This document shows positions 1 to 6,896 of a stretch of DNA of 8,574 nt, one piece after another. The translations under genes were made by a program, and so were the position numbers. Source of the stretch: Nitrosotalea sp. (GTDB taxonomy: Archaea > Thermoproteota > Nitrososphaeria > Nitrososphaerales > Nitrosopumilaceae). A model generated the notes under the pieces. It was not told the origin of the DNA. It was given only the letters and a program-made list of their open reading frames with translations, and made no database searches. Each line of letters starts with the position of its first letter. The stretch's first letter is position 1. The stretch is from the NCBI GenBank assembly GCA_031296345.1, contig JARLFW010000011.1:1-8574 (forward strand), read 5' to 3'.

Positions 1-116
1 CCTGCCTCATAGATTTGTGATGCAAGGCTATGTGAGATGAGAATATCCTTCAATACAATACGCATAAACGATGCATCATCAACTATCAAGAATTTTACAT
101 TACCAGTAACAGACAT
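1..116 (-). CDS. cheY: Second CheY response regulator, N-terminal part only (cut by left edge)
   Basis: This is a partial receiver domain: 38 complete codons starting at ATG 114-116 and running off the left edge. It contains the strand-1 acidic pair of CheY proteins (IVDDASFM, D13-D14); the phosphoacceptor Asp and the conserved Thr and Lys would lie outside the window. It is a paralogue of the complete CheY at 4521-4904. Only residues 4 and 6 differ (T and N here, S and S there), and both nucleotide differences change the amino acid. Its start sits one base after the stop of a cheW relic, reproducing the cheW/cheY junction, and GGGAG upstream could serve as ribosome binding site. The product probably receives phosphate from CheA and signals to the archaellum, possibly redundantly or as a phosphate sink. 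Whether the rest of the gene is intact cannot be seen. Confidence 0.88.
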   Translation of the reverse strand, partial: MSVTGNVKFLIVDDASFMRIVLKDILISHSLASQIYEA

Positions 117-143
117 TTTATACTCCCATACCTAAAGTCAAAG
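1..143 (-). repeat. Left copy of the duplicated cheW/cheY junction
   Basis: Bases 1-143 align without gaps to 4789-4931 in the same orientation, with mismatches only at 100 and 106. From 144 to 175 about 9 of 32 bases differ, and beyond that homology is not clear. The repeat begins at or before the window edge, so its full length is unknown. It covers the start of cheY and the last eight codons of cheW. Confidence 0.95.
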
Positions 144-204
144 TGTTTCTTAGTAAAATGGCAGCATCTAGCAAATCTATTGATGTTTGAATTGATTCCA
201 ACAT
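118..204 (-). pseudogene. Relic of the 3' end of a second cheW
   Basis: Read in the frame that ends one base before the second cheY, the last 22 codons resemble the C-terminus of the intact CheW at 4906-5388. LLRNTLTLGMGV here corresponds to [12 protein letters not shown] there, and both end in TAA followed by the same spacing to cheY. Similarity fades upstream of about base 176, and an in-frame TAA at 208-210 prevents a longer CheW frame. ATG 202-204 could still give a 28-residue peptide. About 85 percent of CheW, including the CheA/receptor-binding core, is missing, so it cannot act as CheW. It may survive only because it carries the ribosome binding context of cheY; a TTTATG sequence at 223-228 could be a TATA box for a near-leaderless transcript starting around 204. 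The relic origin is an inference from the duplicate. Confidence 0.75.
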
Positions 205-258
205 ACTTTACAATACACCTGACATAAACATGTTAGAACGGTGTACAATAATATTTCA

Positions 259-281
259 TGTCTGTATGCTTTGAACAGACA
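259..281. repeat. Inverted repeat between cheR and the second cheY
   Basis: TGTCTGT (259-265) and ACAGACA (275-281) are perfect 7-bp inverted arms with a 9-base spacer. They lie in the 219-base gap after cheR, upstream of the cheW relic and second cheY. They could form an operator or a small RNA hairpin. No T-tract follows closely on the minus strand, so a terminator is not supported. A 7-bp palindrome can arise by chance. Confidence 0.3.
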
Positions 282-335
282 CGCAAGATAATCATCACCT
301 ATTGGAAACTTTGTTCAGCTAAAATACAATTCCAG

Positions 336-1202
336 TTAATTAATTTTTTGAAAGATTTTTTCTTTTGGCATTACAGGATAGAAAATATTTTCAGTATTCT
401 TACCTATGAGAATTTCATCTGAGCCAAGCACCAAGTAACCTTCATTTTTTAAACAGTTATGAAATTTTTTGAGGATTAATTCTTGAGCGTCCTTCTTGTA
501 ATATATCAACACATTTCTACAAAAAATTACATCATATGCATTTTCAGGACTTGATAGGATATCCATTGTTTCAAAATCTACCAAATCTTTTATTTCAGAT
601 ATTATTTCATATTTTGAGTCATCATGATTCTCAATCTTTGTAAAATATTTCTTTTTTAAATCCGTTGACAAATGTTCTAAGAATTTATTCTGATATTGTC
701 CAGTTTGAGCAAAATCAATTGCTTTGTTATTTATATCAGTAGCCTTAATGTGTATTCTAATATTTTTTAAAATCCCAATTTTTTTAGAAATCCCAAATAT
801 GTCATTTAGAAGTATTGCAATAGAATATGGTTCTTCTCCAGATGCGCACCCCGCACTCCAGACGCTAATCATTTTATCATTTTCAATATTAGACAATATT
901 TTAGGTACAATTATGGCTCTAACTGCGTTGAAAACTGCAGTATCTCGAAAAAAGCTTGTAACATTTATTGATAAAGATTCAAACAAATATGTTAATTCAA
1001 TTGAATCATTTTCAAGAAGATGAAGATACTTAATAAAATCAGATATTTCTTTAATTTGCATTCTTCGTTCTATTCGTCTTTTTAAGAATTGCATTTTGAA
1101 TTTGGTAATATCCAATTTATTATTTTCGAATATATTTTTCAATAAGAGCAGCGAATCAGGATTTTCAATGACTGTTTTTTTTACTAAGTTTTCTTTATTC
1201 AA
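336..1202 (-). CDS. cheR: CheR, chemotaxis receptor glutamate methyltransferase
   Basis: This cytoplasmic enzyme transfers a methyl group from S-adenosylmethionine to glutamates on receptor signalling helices, working against CheB. The 288 residues have the usual layout: an N-terminal helical domain (about 15-95) with the family signature SINVTSFFRD near 78-87, then a Rossmann methyltransferase domain. The SAM-binding loop is WSAGCASGEEPYS (115-127), the acidic residue of ATDIN (D156) should contact the cofactor, and FCRNVLIYY (227-235) is the conserved late motif. The start is TTG at 1200-1202: an in-frame TGA lies four codons upstream, and GAGGT (1209-1213) is placed six bases before it. 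Upstream the start overlaps the stop of a 30-codon ORF, and a TATA-like TTTATAT (1262-1268) might give cheR its own promoter. The receptor at 5385-6746 lacks a recognisable C-terminal pentapeptide for CheR docking. Confidence 0.96.
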   Translation of the reverse strand: MNKENLVKKTVIENPDSLLLLKNIFENNKLDITKFKMQFLKRRIERRMQIKEISDFIKYLHLLENDSIELTYLFESLSINVTSFFRDTAVFNAVRAIIVPKILSNIENDKMISVWSAGCASGEEPYSIAILLNDIFGISKKIGILKNIRIHIKATDINNKAIDFAQTGQYQNKFLEHLSTDLKKKYFTKIENHDDSKYEIISEIKDLVDFETMDILSSPENAYDVIFCRNVLIYYKKDAQELILKKFHNCLKNEGYLVLGSDEILIGKNTENIFYPVMPKEKIFQKIN

Positions 1203-1291
1203 AAAATAACCTCATTACAATACTGAATGATGTAAAACATTTTTTCTAAATTAACATTATCATATAAAGTATCTTTGTTGATCATAATCAT
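1199..1291 (-). CDS. Candidate 30-residue micro-ORF bridging cheC and cheR
   Basis: No known family is recognised. Thirty codons fill what would otherwise be an 85-base gap in an operon whose other junctions are at most 12 bases. The ATG (1289-1291) overlaps the cheC stop as ATGA, the TGA (1199-1201) overlaps the cheR start as TTGA, and AAGGAG (1299-1304) sits seven bases before the ATG, an ideal ribosome binding site. The product begins MIMINKDTLYD and ends in a hydrophobic, aromatic stretch (MFYIIQYCNEVIF). It has no clear transmembrane helix and is predominantly acidic/neutral. It could be a small chemotaxis partner, or a translated coupler that carries ribosomes from cheC to cheR. Chance openness over 30 codons is quite possible; the ribosome binding site and the double overlap are the actual evidence. 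Confidence 0.5.
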   Translation of the reverse strand: MIMINKDTLYDNVNLEKMFYIIQYCNEVIF

Positions 1292-1896
1292 CTGCTAACT
1301 CCTTTTTTATTCAATAATTTTCGAGCATTATCATGATCTTGTATGATTAACATATGAACAACAATTCCACTTTCTTTACCCTCAAGTTCAACCTGTGTTA
1401 TCATGTCATTTGGAGTATTCAGAAATTCTGAAGCATGAGGTTCAAGAATAGATCCACTCGAAGTAATTGCAAAATCAGGAGTTGAGAGTTCAACTTTAAG
1501 ACCAGTATGATCAGATAATGCATTAAAAAATGAGCCAGACATGATATTTCCAACTTCAGAGAGTGCAGATCTTCCTAGTTCGTCTAATGAATCAATTTTA
1601 TCTACACATAGTAATTTCGCAGCTATTCGTCTGGCATCTAGATCCGGAATAGTATATAAAATTCCAATACGAATGTCACCTTCGCCTCTTAGAAATACTG
1701 AGCATAAAATGAGATCATTTGATAATCTTTTCACTATCCCTATCTCTGAAATTTGCTTATGAGTTGATTTTATTTCATGTTTAAATTGCTCATCTAGTAA
1801 AGACGATAATGAAAATCTCGCCCTATCAACTATGTGTGCATTCAATATATAATAAAGAGAGTCCAATTCATATTGATTTAATATTTTAGAACTCAT
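1288..1896 (-). CDS. cheC: CheC-type CheY-phosphate phosphatase
   Basis: CheC-family proteins dephosphorylate CheY-P and so reset the output; in many archaea and Bacillus they also pair with the deamidase CheD. The 202 residues match the family length. The second helix signature is intact: LSEVGNIMSGSFFNAL, with catalytic-type E114 and N117. The equivalent first helix near 10-30 (LDSLYYILNAHI) keeps an Asn (N19), but the acidic residue is replaced by Tyr (Y16), so only one of the two usual active sites looks functional. The ATG at 1894-1896 follows the cheA stop by 12 bases and is preceded by a G-rich stretch (GGGGA). The 3' end encodes the ribosome binding site of the small ORF that follows. 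CheX or FliY are less likely because of length and lack of extra domains. CheD is not seen in this window. Confidence 0.88.
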   Translation of the reverse strand: MSSKILNQYELDSLYYILNAHIVDRARFSLSSLLDEQFKHEIKSTHKQISEIGIVKRLSNDLILCSVFLRGEGDIRIGILYTIPDLDARRIAAKLLCVDKIDSLDELGRSALSEVGNIMSGSFFNALSDHTGLKVELSTPDFAITSSGSILEPHASEFLNTPNDMITQVELEGKESGIVVHMLIIQDHDNARKLLNKKGVSR

Positions 1897-1908
1897 TTCA
1901 TATATCCC

Positions 1909-3465
1909 CTAAATCAATATAGACGGTTCAAGAATTAGTGCCACTCTACCATCTGATAAGATTGACGCATCTGTAAATGCATCAGAACCCCCAAATGAAT
2001 TATCTATTTTTTTAACAACAATTTCTTGTTCTTTTTCAAGAGAGTCAACAATCAAACCATAGTATTTTTCATTTTTTTCAACAACTACTATGTGAACTTG
2101 GTCATTTTCAGATGTTTCAATTACAGGATTTATCCCAAGAATTGCGGATGTTCTCAAAATAGGTATAATTTGGTCTCCTAGTTTGACCATTTCTTTGCCA
2201 TGTGCATATAGTATTTCATTCCTATCAATTGTCAGAGTAGTGAAAATACTTGAAAGAGGTAAGATGAACTTTTGATCGCCAATGTTTGCAACCAAGCCGC
2301 CGATAATTGCAAGACTCAGAGGCATTGTAAGAATTATCGTAGTCCCCATTCCTTTTTCTGTCAATATCTTTACGTGCCCCCCAAAATTTCGTACCTGTGT
2401 CATAACTACATCCATTCCAACACCCCTTCCAGAAATTTCAGTTACTTCCTTTGCTGTTGAGAGTCCCGGAGTACCTATCAGACATATTACGTCCTCATCA
2501 CTCATTTTTTCTACCTGATCTTGTGTTACAATATTTTTTTCAATGGCTTTAGATTTTATAGACTCAAGATCCATTCCTCGTCCATCATCAGTTACTTGGA
2601 TTTCCACTTTGTTTCCTTTACGAATAGCCCGAAGTCTGATTGTTCCCACCTCTGGCTTTCCTACTGCTTTTCTAACATCAGGTGTTTCAATACCATGGTC
2701 TACAGAATTTCTTAACATGTGAAGAAGTGGGTCTCCAATAGCATCCAAGACACTTCTGTCAAGTTCTATGCCGGAACCATTCATCTCAAGCTTAATTTCT
2801 TTTCCAAGCGAAGAAGAGATATCCCTAATCATTCTAGAAAATCTATTAAACATCTGATCAATGGGAACTAGTCTGATGTGCATCATTTTATGTTGAAGTT
2901 CAGTTATCAGACTTCCCAAATTTGTTACAATTTCACGTGTTTCATCACTCATGTGCAAATGTACATTTTGTTCAAGACGTATTTTGGAAATCATCATCTC
3001 ACCTACTAAATTCATTATAGCATCAAGATTGTCCATTCTGACTCTAACTATTGGGGAAGTTTTTTGTGATACACTCCGCAATTCAATATCAACCTGAAAT
3101 GAATTTGGATCTTTAAGATAATTGAGAAATTCTTGCAGATCAATTGTTTTCTTTTCATCCTGGACTAATTGTTTTATTAGATCAATGCCATAAAATAATA
3201 CATTACCTGTTTCTACAGTTATTTTTTCCTCATTTTGTCGGAATCTATCAAAAATTTCTTCAATAGATTTACAAATTTCTAGAATCTGATTATAGTCCAT
3301 TGTTGCCGCCATTCCTTTAAGACTGTGTGCAGATCGAAATAGATTATCTACAAGTTCTTTGGAATTTGGGTCTTCCTCATATTTTAACAGATTTTGACTT
3401 AGATTCTCTACATGTTCTAATGCCTCTTGTACAAACAACTCTCGATATTTACTATTTTCAGACAC
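1909..3465 (-). CDS. cheA: CheA, chemotaxis sensor histidine kinase
   Basis: CheA autophosphorylates on a His when activated by receptor/CheW arrays and passes phosphate to CheY and CheB. Domains in the 518 residues: P1 HPt (about 1-110) with phosphorylated H47 in SAHSLKG; P3 dimerisation helices (about 139-200, NLVGEMMISKIRLEQ); P4 ATPase with N box HMLRNSVDHGIE (249-260), G1 box DDGRGMD (293-299), GTPGLST (331-337) and G2 box SGRGVGMDVV (345-354), then GMGTT (372-376); P5 CheW-like domain (about 384-518). The stretch between P1 and P3 is only about 28 residues, so the P2 CheY/CheB-docking domain of many CheAs is absent, which also explains the short length. The start is GTG at 3463-3465, set by GGCGGTGA (3472-3479) six bases upstream. 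It overlaps the end of cheB by eight bases. Confidence 0.97.
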   Translation of the reverse strand: MSENSKYRELFVQEALEHVENLSQNLLKYEEDPNSKELVDNLFRSAHSLKGMAATMDYNQILEICKSIEEIFDRFRQNEEKITVETGNVLFYGIDLIKQLVQDEKKTIDLQEFLNYLKDPNSFQVDIELRSVSQKTSPIVRVRMDNLDAIMNLVGEMMISKIRLEQNVHLHMSDETREIVTNLGSLITELQHKMMHIRLVPIDQMFNRFSRMIRDISSSLGKEIKLEMNGSGIELDRSVLDAIGDPLLHMLRNSVDHGIETPDVRKAVGKPEVGTIRLRAIRKGNKVEIQVTDDGRGMDLESIKSKAIEKNIVTQDQVEKMSDEDVICLIGTPGLSTAKEVTEISGRGVGMDVVMTQVRNFGGHVKILTEKGMGTTIILTMPLSLAIIGGLVANIGDQKFILPLSSIFTTLTIDRNEILYAHGKEMVKLGDQIIPILRTSAILGINPVIETSENDQVHIVVVEKNEKYYGLIVDSLEKEQEIVVKKIDNSFGGSDAFTDASILSDGRVALILEPSILI

Positions 3466-4519
3466 GACTAGTCACCGCCTTTACTATTTCAGATACCAAA
3501 TTATCAGCATCTACCATTTTATCTACAGCATTCATTTCCTGGGCTGCTTTTGCCATGCCAAATATTATTGATGATGATTCATTTTGTGCAAGCGTAATCC
3601 CATGTCTTTTTTTAATCATTCTCATTCCAAACGCACCATCTTGTCCCATTCCAGACAATAGAATTCCCATAGTATTTGCTCCAAAGACTTCTGAAGCAGA
3701 TACCATAGTCACATTTACAGAAGGTCTTGCTCCAAATCTCTTAGGACCTTGATTGAGTTCTATACGATTGGGAGATCTTACCATCATGTGAAAATCCCCG
3801 GGGGCAATTAATGCTTCACCTTCTTTAATAGAATCACCATCTGCTGCTTCCTTGACTTTTATCTTTGAGATATCATTTAGACGTCGTGTAAAAGTAGATA
3901 TAAAATCTTTTGACATATGTTGTACTATTAGAAATGAAGCTGGAATATCAGACGGAATATCTTTAAGAATATTTGTAATTATCCGGGGTGCACCTGTTGA
4001 TGCTCCAATGACAACAACTCTAGACTCTAAATTTTTAATTCCATCAAACTTGCCACAATAAGGTTTCAACTTGGATATAGCTTTTGGGACTAGAAGTTGT
4101 GGATTTGATCTAGAAGCAACGTCAATCTTTGAAACCAAGATATTTCCCAAATTACCAACAGATGAAGGATCATCATTAGATATGGAAACAAAATCAACCG
4201 CTCCCAGTTCAAGAGAATCAAGAACAAGTTTAGCCCCTGCTTGACTATAACTACTTACAACAATAATTGGAATACTTTTTTCTTTCATAGATTTTTCAAT
4301 GAAAGTTAATCCATCCATAATTGGCATTTCTAAATCTAAAAGTACAACATCTGTTGGGATGTATTTTATTTTTTTTAATGCTTCAAGACCATCACGGGCA
4401 GTAGATGAAACTTTTATTCTGCTATCGCGTGTAACAAGTTCTTTTAACATCTCGATCATAAAAGGAGAATCATTTACAATCATCACATTGATTTGATGCT
4501 CCTCTGATGTCAGCATCAT
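3458..4519 (-). CDS. cheB: CheB, receptor methylesterase with receiver domain
   Basis: CheB removes methyl groups from receptor glutamates (and can deamidate glutamines). Its activity is normally raised by CheA-dependent phosphorylation of the N-terminal receiver. The 353 residues hold a receiver (about 10-130), a linker, and a methylesterase domain (about 165-350). The catalytic triad is visible: S174 in GASTGAP, H201 in VQHMS and D294 in GMGQDGAFGM. In the receiver the phosphoacceptor is D62 (LLDLEMP) and the switch residue S89 or S90. The strand-1 acidic pair is reduced to N16-D17, and the conserved Lys of the SKP/TKP motif is replaced by Ile (DFVSIS, I113). ATG 4517-4519 is immediately followed by a second ATG, and either may start the protein. 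It begins one base after the cheY stop and ends overlapping cheA by eight bases. Confidence 0.96.
   Translation of the reverse strand: MMLTSEEHQINVMIVNDSPFMIEMLKELVTRDSRIKVSSTARDGLEALKKIKYIPTDVVLLDLEMPIMDGLTFIEKSMKEKSIPIIVVSSYSQAGAKLVLDSLELGAVDFVSISNDDPSSVGNLGNILVSKIDVASRSNPQLLVPKAISKLKPYCGKFDGIKNLESRVVVIGASTGAPRIITNILKDIPSDIPASFLIVQHMSKDFISTFTRRLNDISKIKVKEAADGDSIKEGEALIAPGDFHMMVRSPNRIELNQGPKRFGARPSVNVTMVSASEVFGANTMGILLSGMGQDGAFGMRMIKKRHGITLAQNESSSIIFGMAKAAQEMNAVDKMVDADNLVSEIVKAVTSRV
3472..3479 (-). promoter_or_regulatory. Ribosome binding site of cheA
   Basis: GGCGGTGA differs by one base from the archaeal consensus GGAGGTGA and is six bases from the GTG at 3465. It lies inside the cheB coding end and fixes the GTG start. 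Confidence 0.8.
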
Positions 4520-4520
4520 T

Positions 4521-4904
4521 TTATCTCGACCTAATTACCCTGTTTATAACAAGTGAAACATTTGGTCTATCAAATGGTTTTATGATATAGTCTCTTGCCC
4601 CAGATTTCATGGCGTCTTGTATAACATGTTTTTGCTCTACTGCTGTAACCATTACGACTTTGGCCCTAGGATTAATACCTAAGATGGACTTGAGAGCTTG
4701 AATACCGTCTGCTTTTGGCATGTTTACATCCATTGTAACCACGTCTGGTTTGAATTTCTTGTATGTCTCAACTGCAGCCAATCCGTCACCTGCCTCATAG
4801 ATTTGTGATGCAAGGCTATGTGAGATGAGAATATCCTTCAATACAATACGCATAAACGATGCATCATCAACTATCAAGAATTTTACACTACCACTAACAG
4901 ACAT
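4521..4904 (-). CDS. cheY: CheY, chemotaxis response regulator (complete copy)
   Basis: This single-domain receiver of 127 residues carries phosphate from CheA to the motor; in archaea it reaches the archaellum through the adaptor CheF. All key residues are present: D13 and D14 (IVDDASF), phosphoacceptor D59 (VTMDVNMP), T87 (MVTAVE) and K109 (YIIKPF). ATG 4902-4904 lies one base after the cheW stop, so translation is probably coupled, with GGGAG in the end of cheW as possible ribosome binding site. One base separates its stop from cheB. A second, nearly identical N-terminus lies at the left edge of the window. Confidence 0.98.
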   Translation of the reverse strand: MSVSGSVKFLIVDDASFMRIVLKDILISHSLASQIYEAGDGLAAVETYKKFKPDVVTMDVNMPKADGIQALKSILGINPRAKVVMVTAVEQKHVIQDAMKSGARDYIIKPFDRPNVSLVINRVIRSR

Positions 4905-4931
4905 TTTATACTCCCATACCTAAAGTCAAAG
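4789..4931 (-). repeat. Right copy of the duplicated cheW/cheY junction
   Basis: This partner of bases 1-143 lies inside the intact cheY and the 3' end of the intact cheW. The two copies are direct repeats whose starts are 4788 bases apart and they bracket cheB, cheA, cheC and cheR. Recombination between them would delete or tandemly duplicate that block; this is inference. Confidence 0.95.
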
Positions 4932-5388
4932 GGTTTTTCAGTAGAGTACCAATATCTAGTAAAACAACTAGTTTTTCTCCAGTTTTTGCAATACCTATAA
5001 CATATGAAATTGATTCAAAACCTCCAGAAACATTACAGTCAACATCGGTGGATGGAATTTTAATGACTTGATCAACCCCATCTGTCAATAGCCCTACAAG
5101 TTTAGAATCAATTTCAGCTACTAGAATCATCATCTTAGAATTAATGATATGAGTTTTTGAAAAACCTAATTTTTCTTTCAAATCTATTATGGGTATTATT
5201 GTACCTCTAAGATTCATAACCCCTTTTACATAACGTGGGCTGTTTGGAATAACAGTGATAGACTCCAATTGTCTTATTTCTCTTACATGATCAATTGGAA
5301 TACCATAATTTTCTTGTTTATTTTTTTCTTCGTCATATAATCTAAATATGATTATTTGAAAATTGGATACCATGACTTCGCTTGTCAT
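4906..5388 (-). CDS. cheW: CheW, receptor-kinase coupling protein
   Basis: CheW links receptor signalling tips to the P5 domain of CheA in membrane-bound arrays. The 160 residues are one CheW SH3-like domain. The diagnostic central segment is [17 protein letters not shown] (46-62), followed by [12 protein letters not shown], and the second half contains [12 protein letters not shown]. The ATG at 5386-5388 overlaps the receptor stop as ATGA and is preceded by GAGGTG (5397-5402) with eight bases of spacing, so the start is well supported. The last eight codons are shared with the relic at 118-204. Nothing suggests loss of function. Confidence 0.97.
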   Translation of the reverse strand: MTSEVMVSNFQIIIFRLYDEEKNKQENYGIPIDHVREIRQLESITVIPNSPRYVKGVMNLRGTIIPIIDLKEKLGFSKTHIINSKMMILVAEIDSKLVGLLTDGVDQVIKIPSTDVDCNVSGGFESISYVIGIAKTGEKLVVLLDIGTLLKNPLTLGMGV

Positions 5389-6746
5389 TGTAACAACACC
5401 TCTTTGTTTACATGTCTTGATTTTTTATTTTGAGATTCATTTTTGTAATTTTCTGGTAATCTAAAAGTAGATACTGTCTGGGATAGATCCTCTGCCATGA
5501 TGGTCATATTTTGTATTGAGGCAATAATTTCTTGAGTACCAGAGATTTGTTGTTCAGTGGCAGCAGAAGCTTGTTCTGTTGCAGAGGCATTTTGTTCAGA
5601 AACTGCAGCAATTTCAGAAGCTGCTTTGGATAACTTTTCTATTTCAGATACTTGGGTTTTAGTAGTATTTGCCACATCTAAAACATTAACTGATACGTCT
5701 TTTACTTTGGATGCAATCTCATTTAGAGATCTTAGTGCCTTGTCAATTACAATTCTTCCTTCAGCAACTTCTTTAGTACTGCCCTCAATGCTTTCAACTG
5801 TAGATTGTGCATCTACCTGAATTTTTGCAATCAACTCAGCAATTTCTTCAGATGATCTTGCAGAACCTTCAGCTAATCTTTTGACTTCATCAGCGACTAC
5901 TGCAAATCCTTGCCCTGCTTCTCCAGCACGAGCAGCCTCAATTGTAGCATTAAGTGCCAACAAATTGGTTTGGTCTGCAATTTTTCGTATAACTTCCAAA
6001 ACAGTTGTGATTTCTCTACTCCTATCTGCCAACTCTCTGATCTTTTTTGACGAATCGTTAGTTACACTGATTATCTTAGACATTCTAAAGTCAGCTTCAG
6101 AAGCTGATTTTGAACCAGTCTCAGATATCAAACCTACTTCTCTAGCCAAAGTAGCAGCCATTCCAGATTTTACTTCCAGTTTTTTCATATCACTGGTAAG
6201 TTTTTCTACCACTCTACTAGTTTCTTCGAGTTCTTTAGCTTGTAACTGAGAACCTTTTGAGATCTGTGAAATTGTAGATGAGATTTGTTGTACAGAAGAA
6301 TTCATTTGTTCAGTAGAAGATTGTACTTGTTCAGAATTAAAGGTCACTAGTGTGGAACCGTCACGTACTTGATAGACCAATAAACGTAGTCCTTTCACCA
6401 TCTCTTTGAAAGAATTTTTTAATTTACCAAGCTCATCGTTTGATTTAGAATCACTAATTTCTACCGTCAAATCTCCTTCGCTTATTTTTCTAGGAATTGC
6501 CTCCATCTCAAGTATTGGTCCAGATATAGATTTGGCCATAAAATATGCAAAAGCCCCAACTATGCATTGCATTATAATTCCAGTTACAACATAACGTAAA
6601 CTAGTACTCAGAGATTGCAAGTCTGATTGCTGTAATGAAGAATAGCTTATCAAAGAAATAGACGCAATTGACAGGGCAGAAACTATATTCACCATCACAA
6701 TTATTTTCAGATTAAGACTTTTTGTTAGGGGATTAGTTATTGCCAA
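5385..6746 (-). CDS. Methyl-accepting chemotaxis receptor lacking an external sensor domain
   Basis: This membrane receptor controls CheA through CheW. In the 453 residues, two hydrophobic helices (about 15-36 and 52-71) are joined by only about 15 polar residues, so there is no room for an extracytoplasmic ligand domain. A HAMP domain follows (about 72-125, with [13 protein letters not shown] and GDLTVEI), then a long helical signalling domain (about 126-428). The hairpin tip is canonical: [20 protein letters not shown] (257-276) followed by [18 protein letters not shown]. Flanking Glu/Gln/Ala/Ser-rich helices are suitable for CheR/CheB modification. The start is TTG at 6744-6746; an in-frame TAA lies eight codons upstream and there is no ATG between. 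No ribosome binding site is visible, but a TATA-like box 24 bases upstream fits a leaderless message. It leads the operon and overlaps cheW by four bases. It may sense through membrane state, HAMP input or partner proteins. Confidence 0.95.
   Translation of the reverse strand: MAITNPLTKSLNLKIIVMVNIVSALSIASISLISYSSLQQSDLQSLSTSLRYVVTGIIMQCIVGAFAYFMAKSISGPILEMEAIPRKISEGDLTVEISDSKSNDELGKLKNSFKEMVKGLRLLVYQVRDGSTLVTFNSEQVQSSTEQMNSSVQQISSTISQISKGSQLQAKELEETSRVVEKLTSDMKKLEVKSGMAATLAREVGLISETGSKSASEADFRMSKIISVTNDSSKKIRELADRSREITTVLEVIRKIADQTNLLALNATIEAARAGEAGQGFAVVADEVKRLAEGSARSSEEIAELIAKIQVDAQSTVESIEGSTKEVAEGRIVIDKALRSLNEIASKVKDVSVNVLDVANTTKTQVSEIEKLSKAASEIAAVSEQNASATEQASAATEQQISGTQEIIASIQNMTIMAEDLSQTVSTFRLPENYKNESQNKKSRHVNKEVLLQ
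5397..5402 (-). promoter_or_regulatory. Ribosome binding site of cheW
   Basis: GAGGTG is a strong match to the archaeal anti-Shine-Dalgarno sequence, eight bases before the ATG at 5388 and inside the end of the receptor gene. It decides the start within the ATGA overlap. Confidence 0.8.
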
Positions 6747-6766
6747 AGATGAGTCAATGTATGAAG

Positions 6767-6777
6767 CTTAAATAATG
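6767..6777 (-). promoter_or_regulatory. Candidate TATA-box promoter of the che operon
   Basis: On the minus strand CATTATTTAAG has its TTTAA core centred about 24 bases before the TTG at 6746. That is the spacing of an archaeal TATA box to a transcription start at the start codon itself. A second AT-rich candidate (CTATATTTTT, near 6820-6830) would give a leader of about 50 bases. The whole stretch is AT-rich, which limits confidence. Confidence 0.45.
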
Positions 6778-6896
6778 ATAATATGTTCACGTATGTTTGG
6801 ATCGATCATACAATTTTGCAAAAATATAGTGTCATTATAGAATAGTACTGAATGAATTTTTCAAATTAATACGACTTTATTAGATATTTGTGTTTA

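Noticed and set aside
3327..3752. 141-codon plus-strand ORF
   Set aside because: It is antisense to the well-supported cheA/cheB junction, with no ribosome binding site or known motif; it is a shadow of their codon pattern.
6781..6896. Terminator for the soluble receptor gene
   Set aside because: Only short T-runs (for example five T near 6820-6824 on the minus strand) and no convincing hairpin; not distinguishable from background AT-richness.
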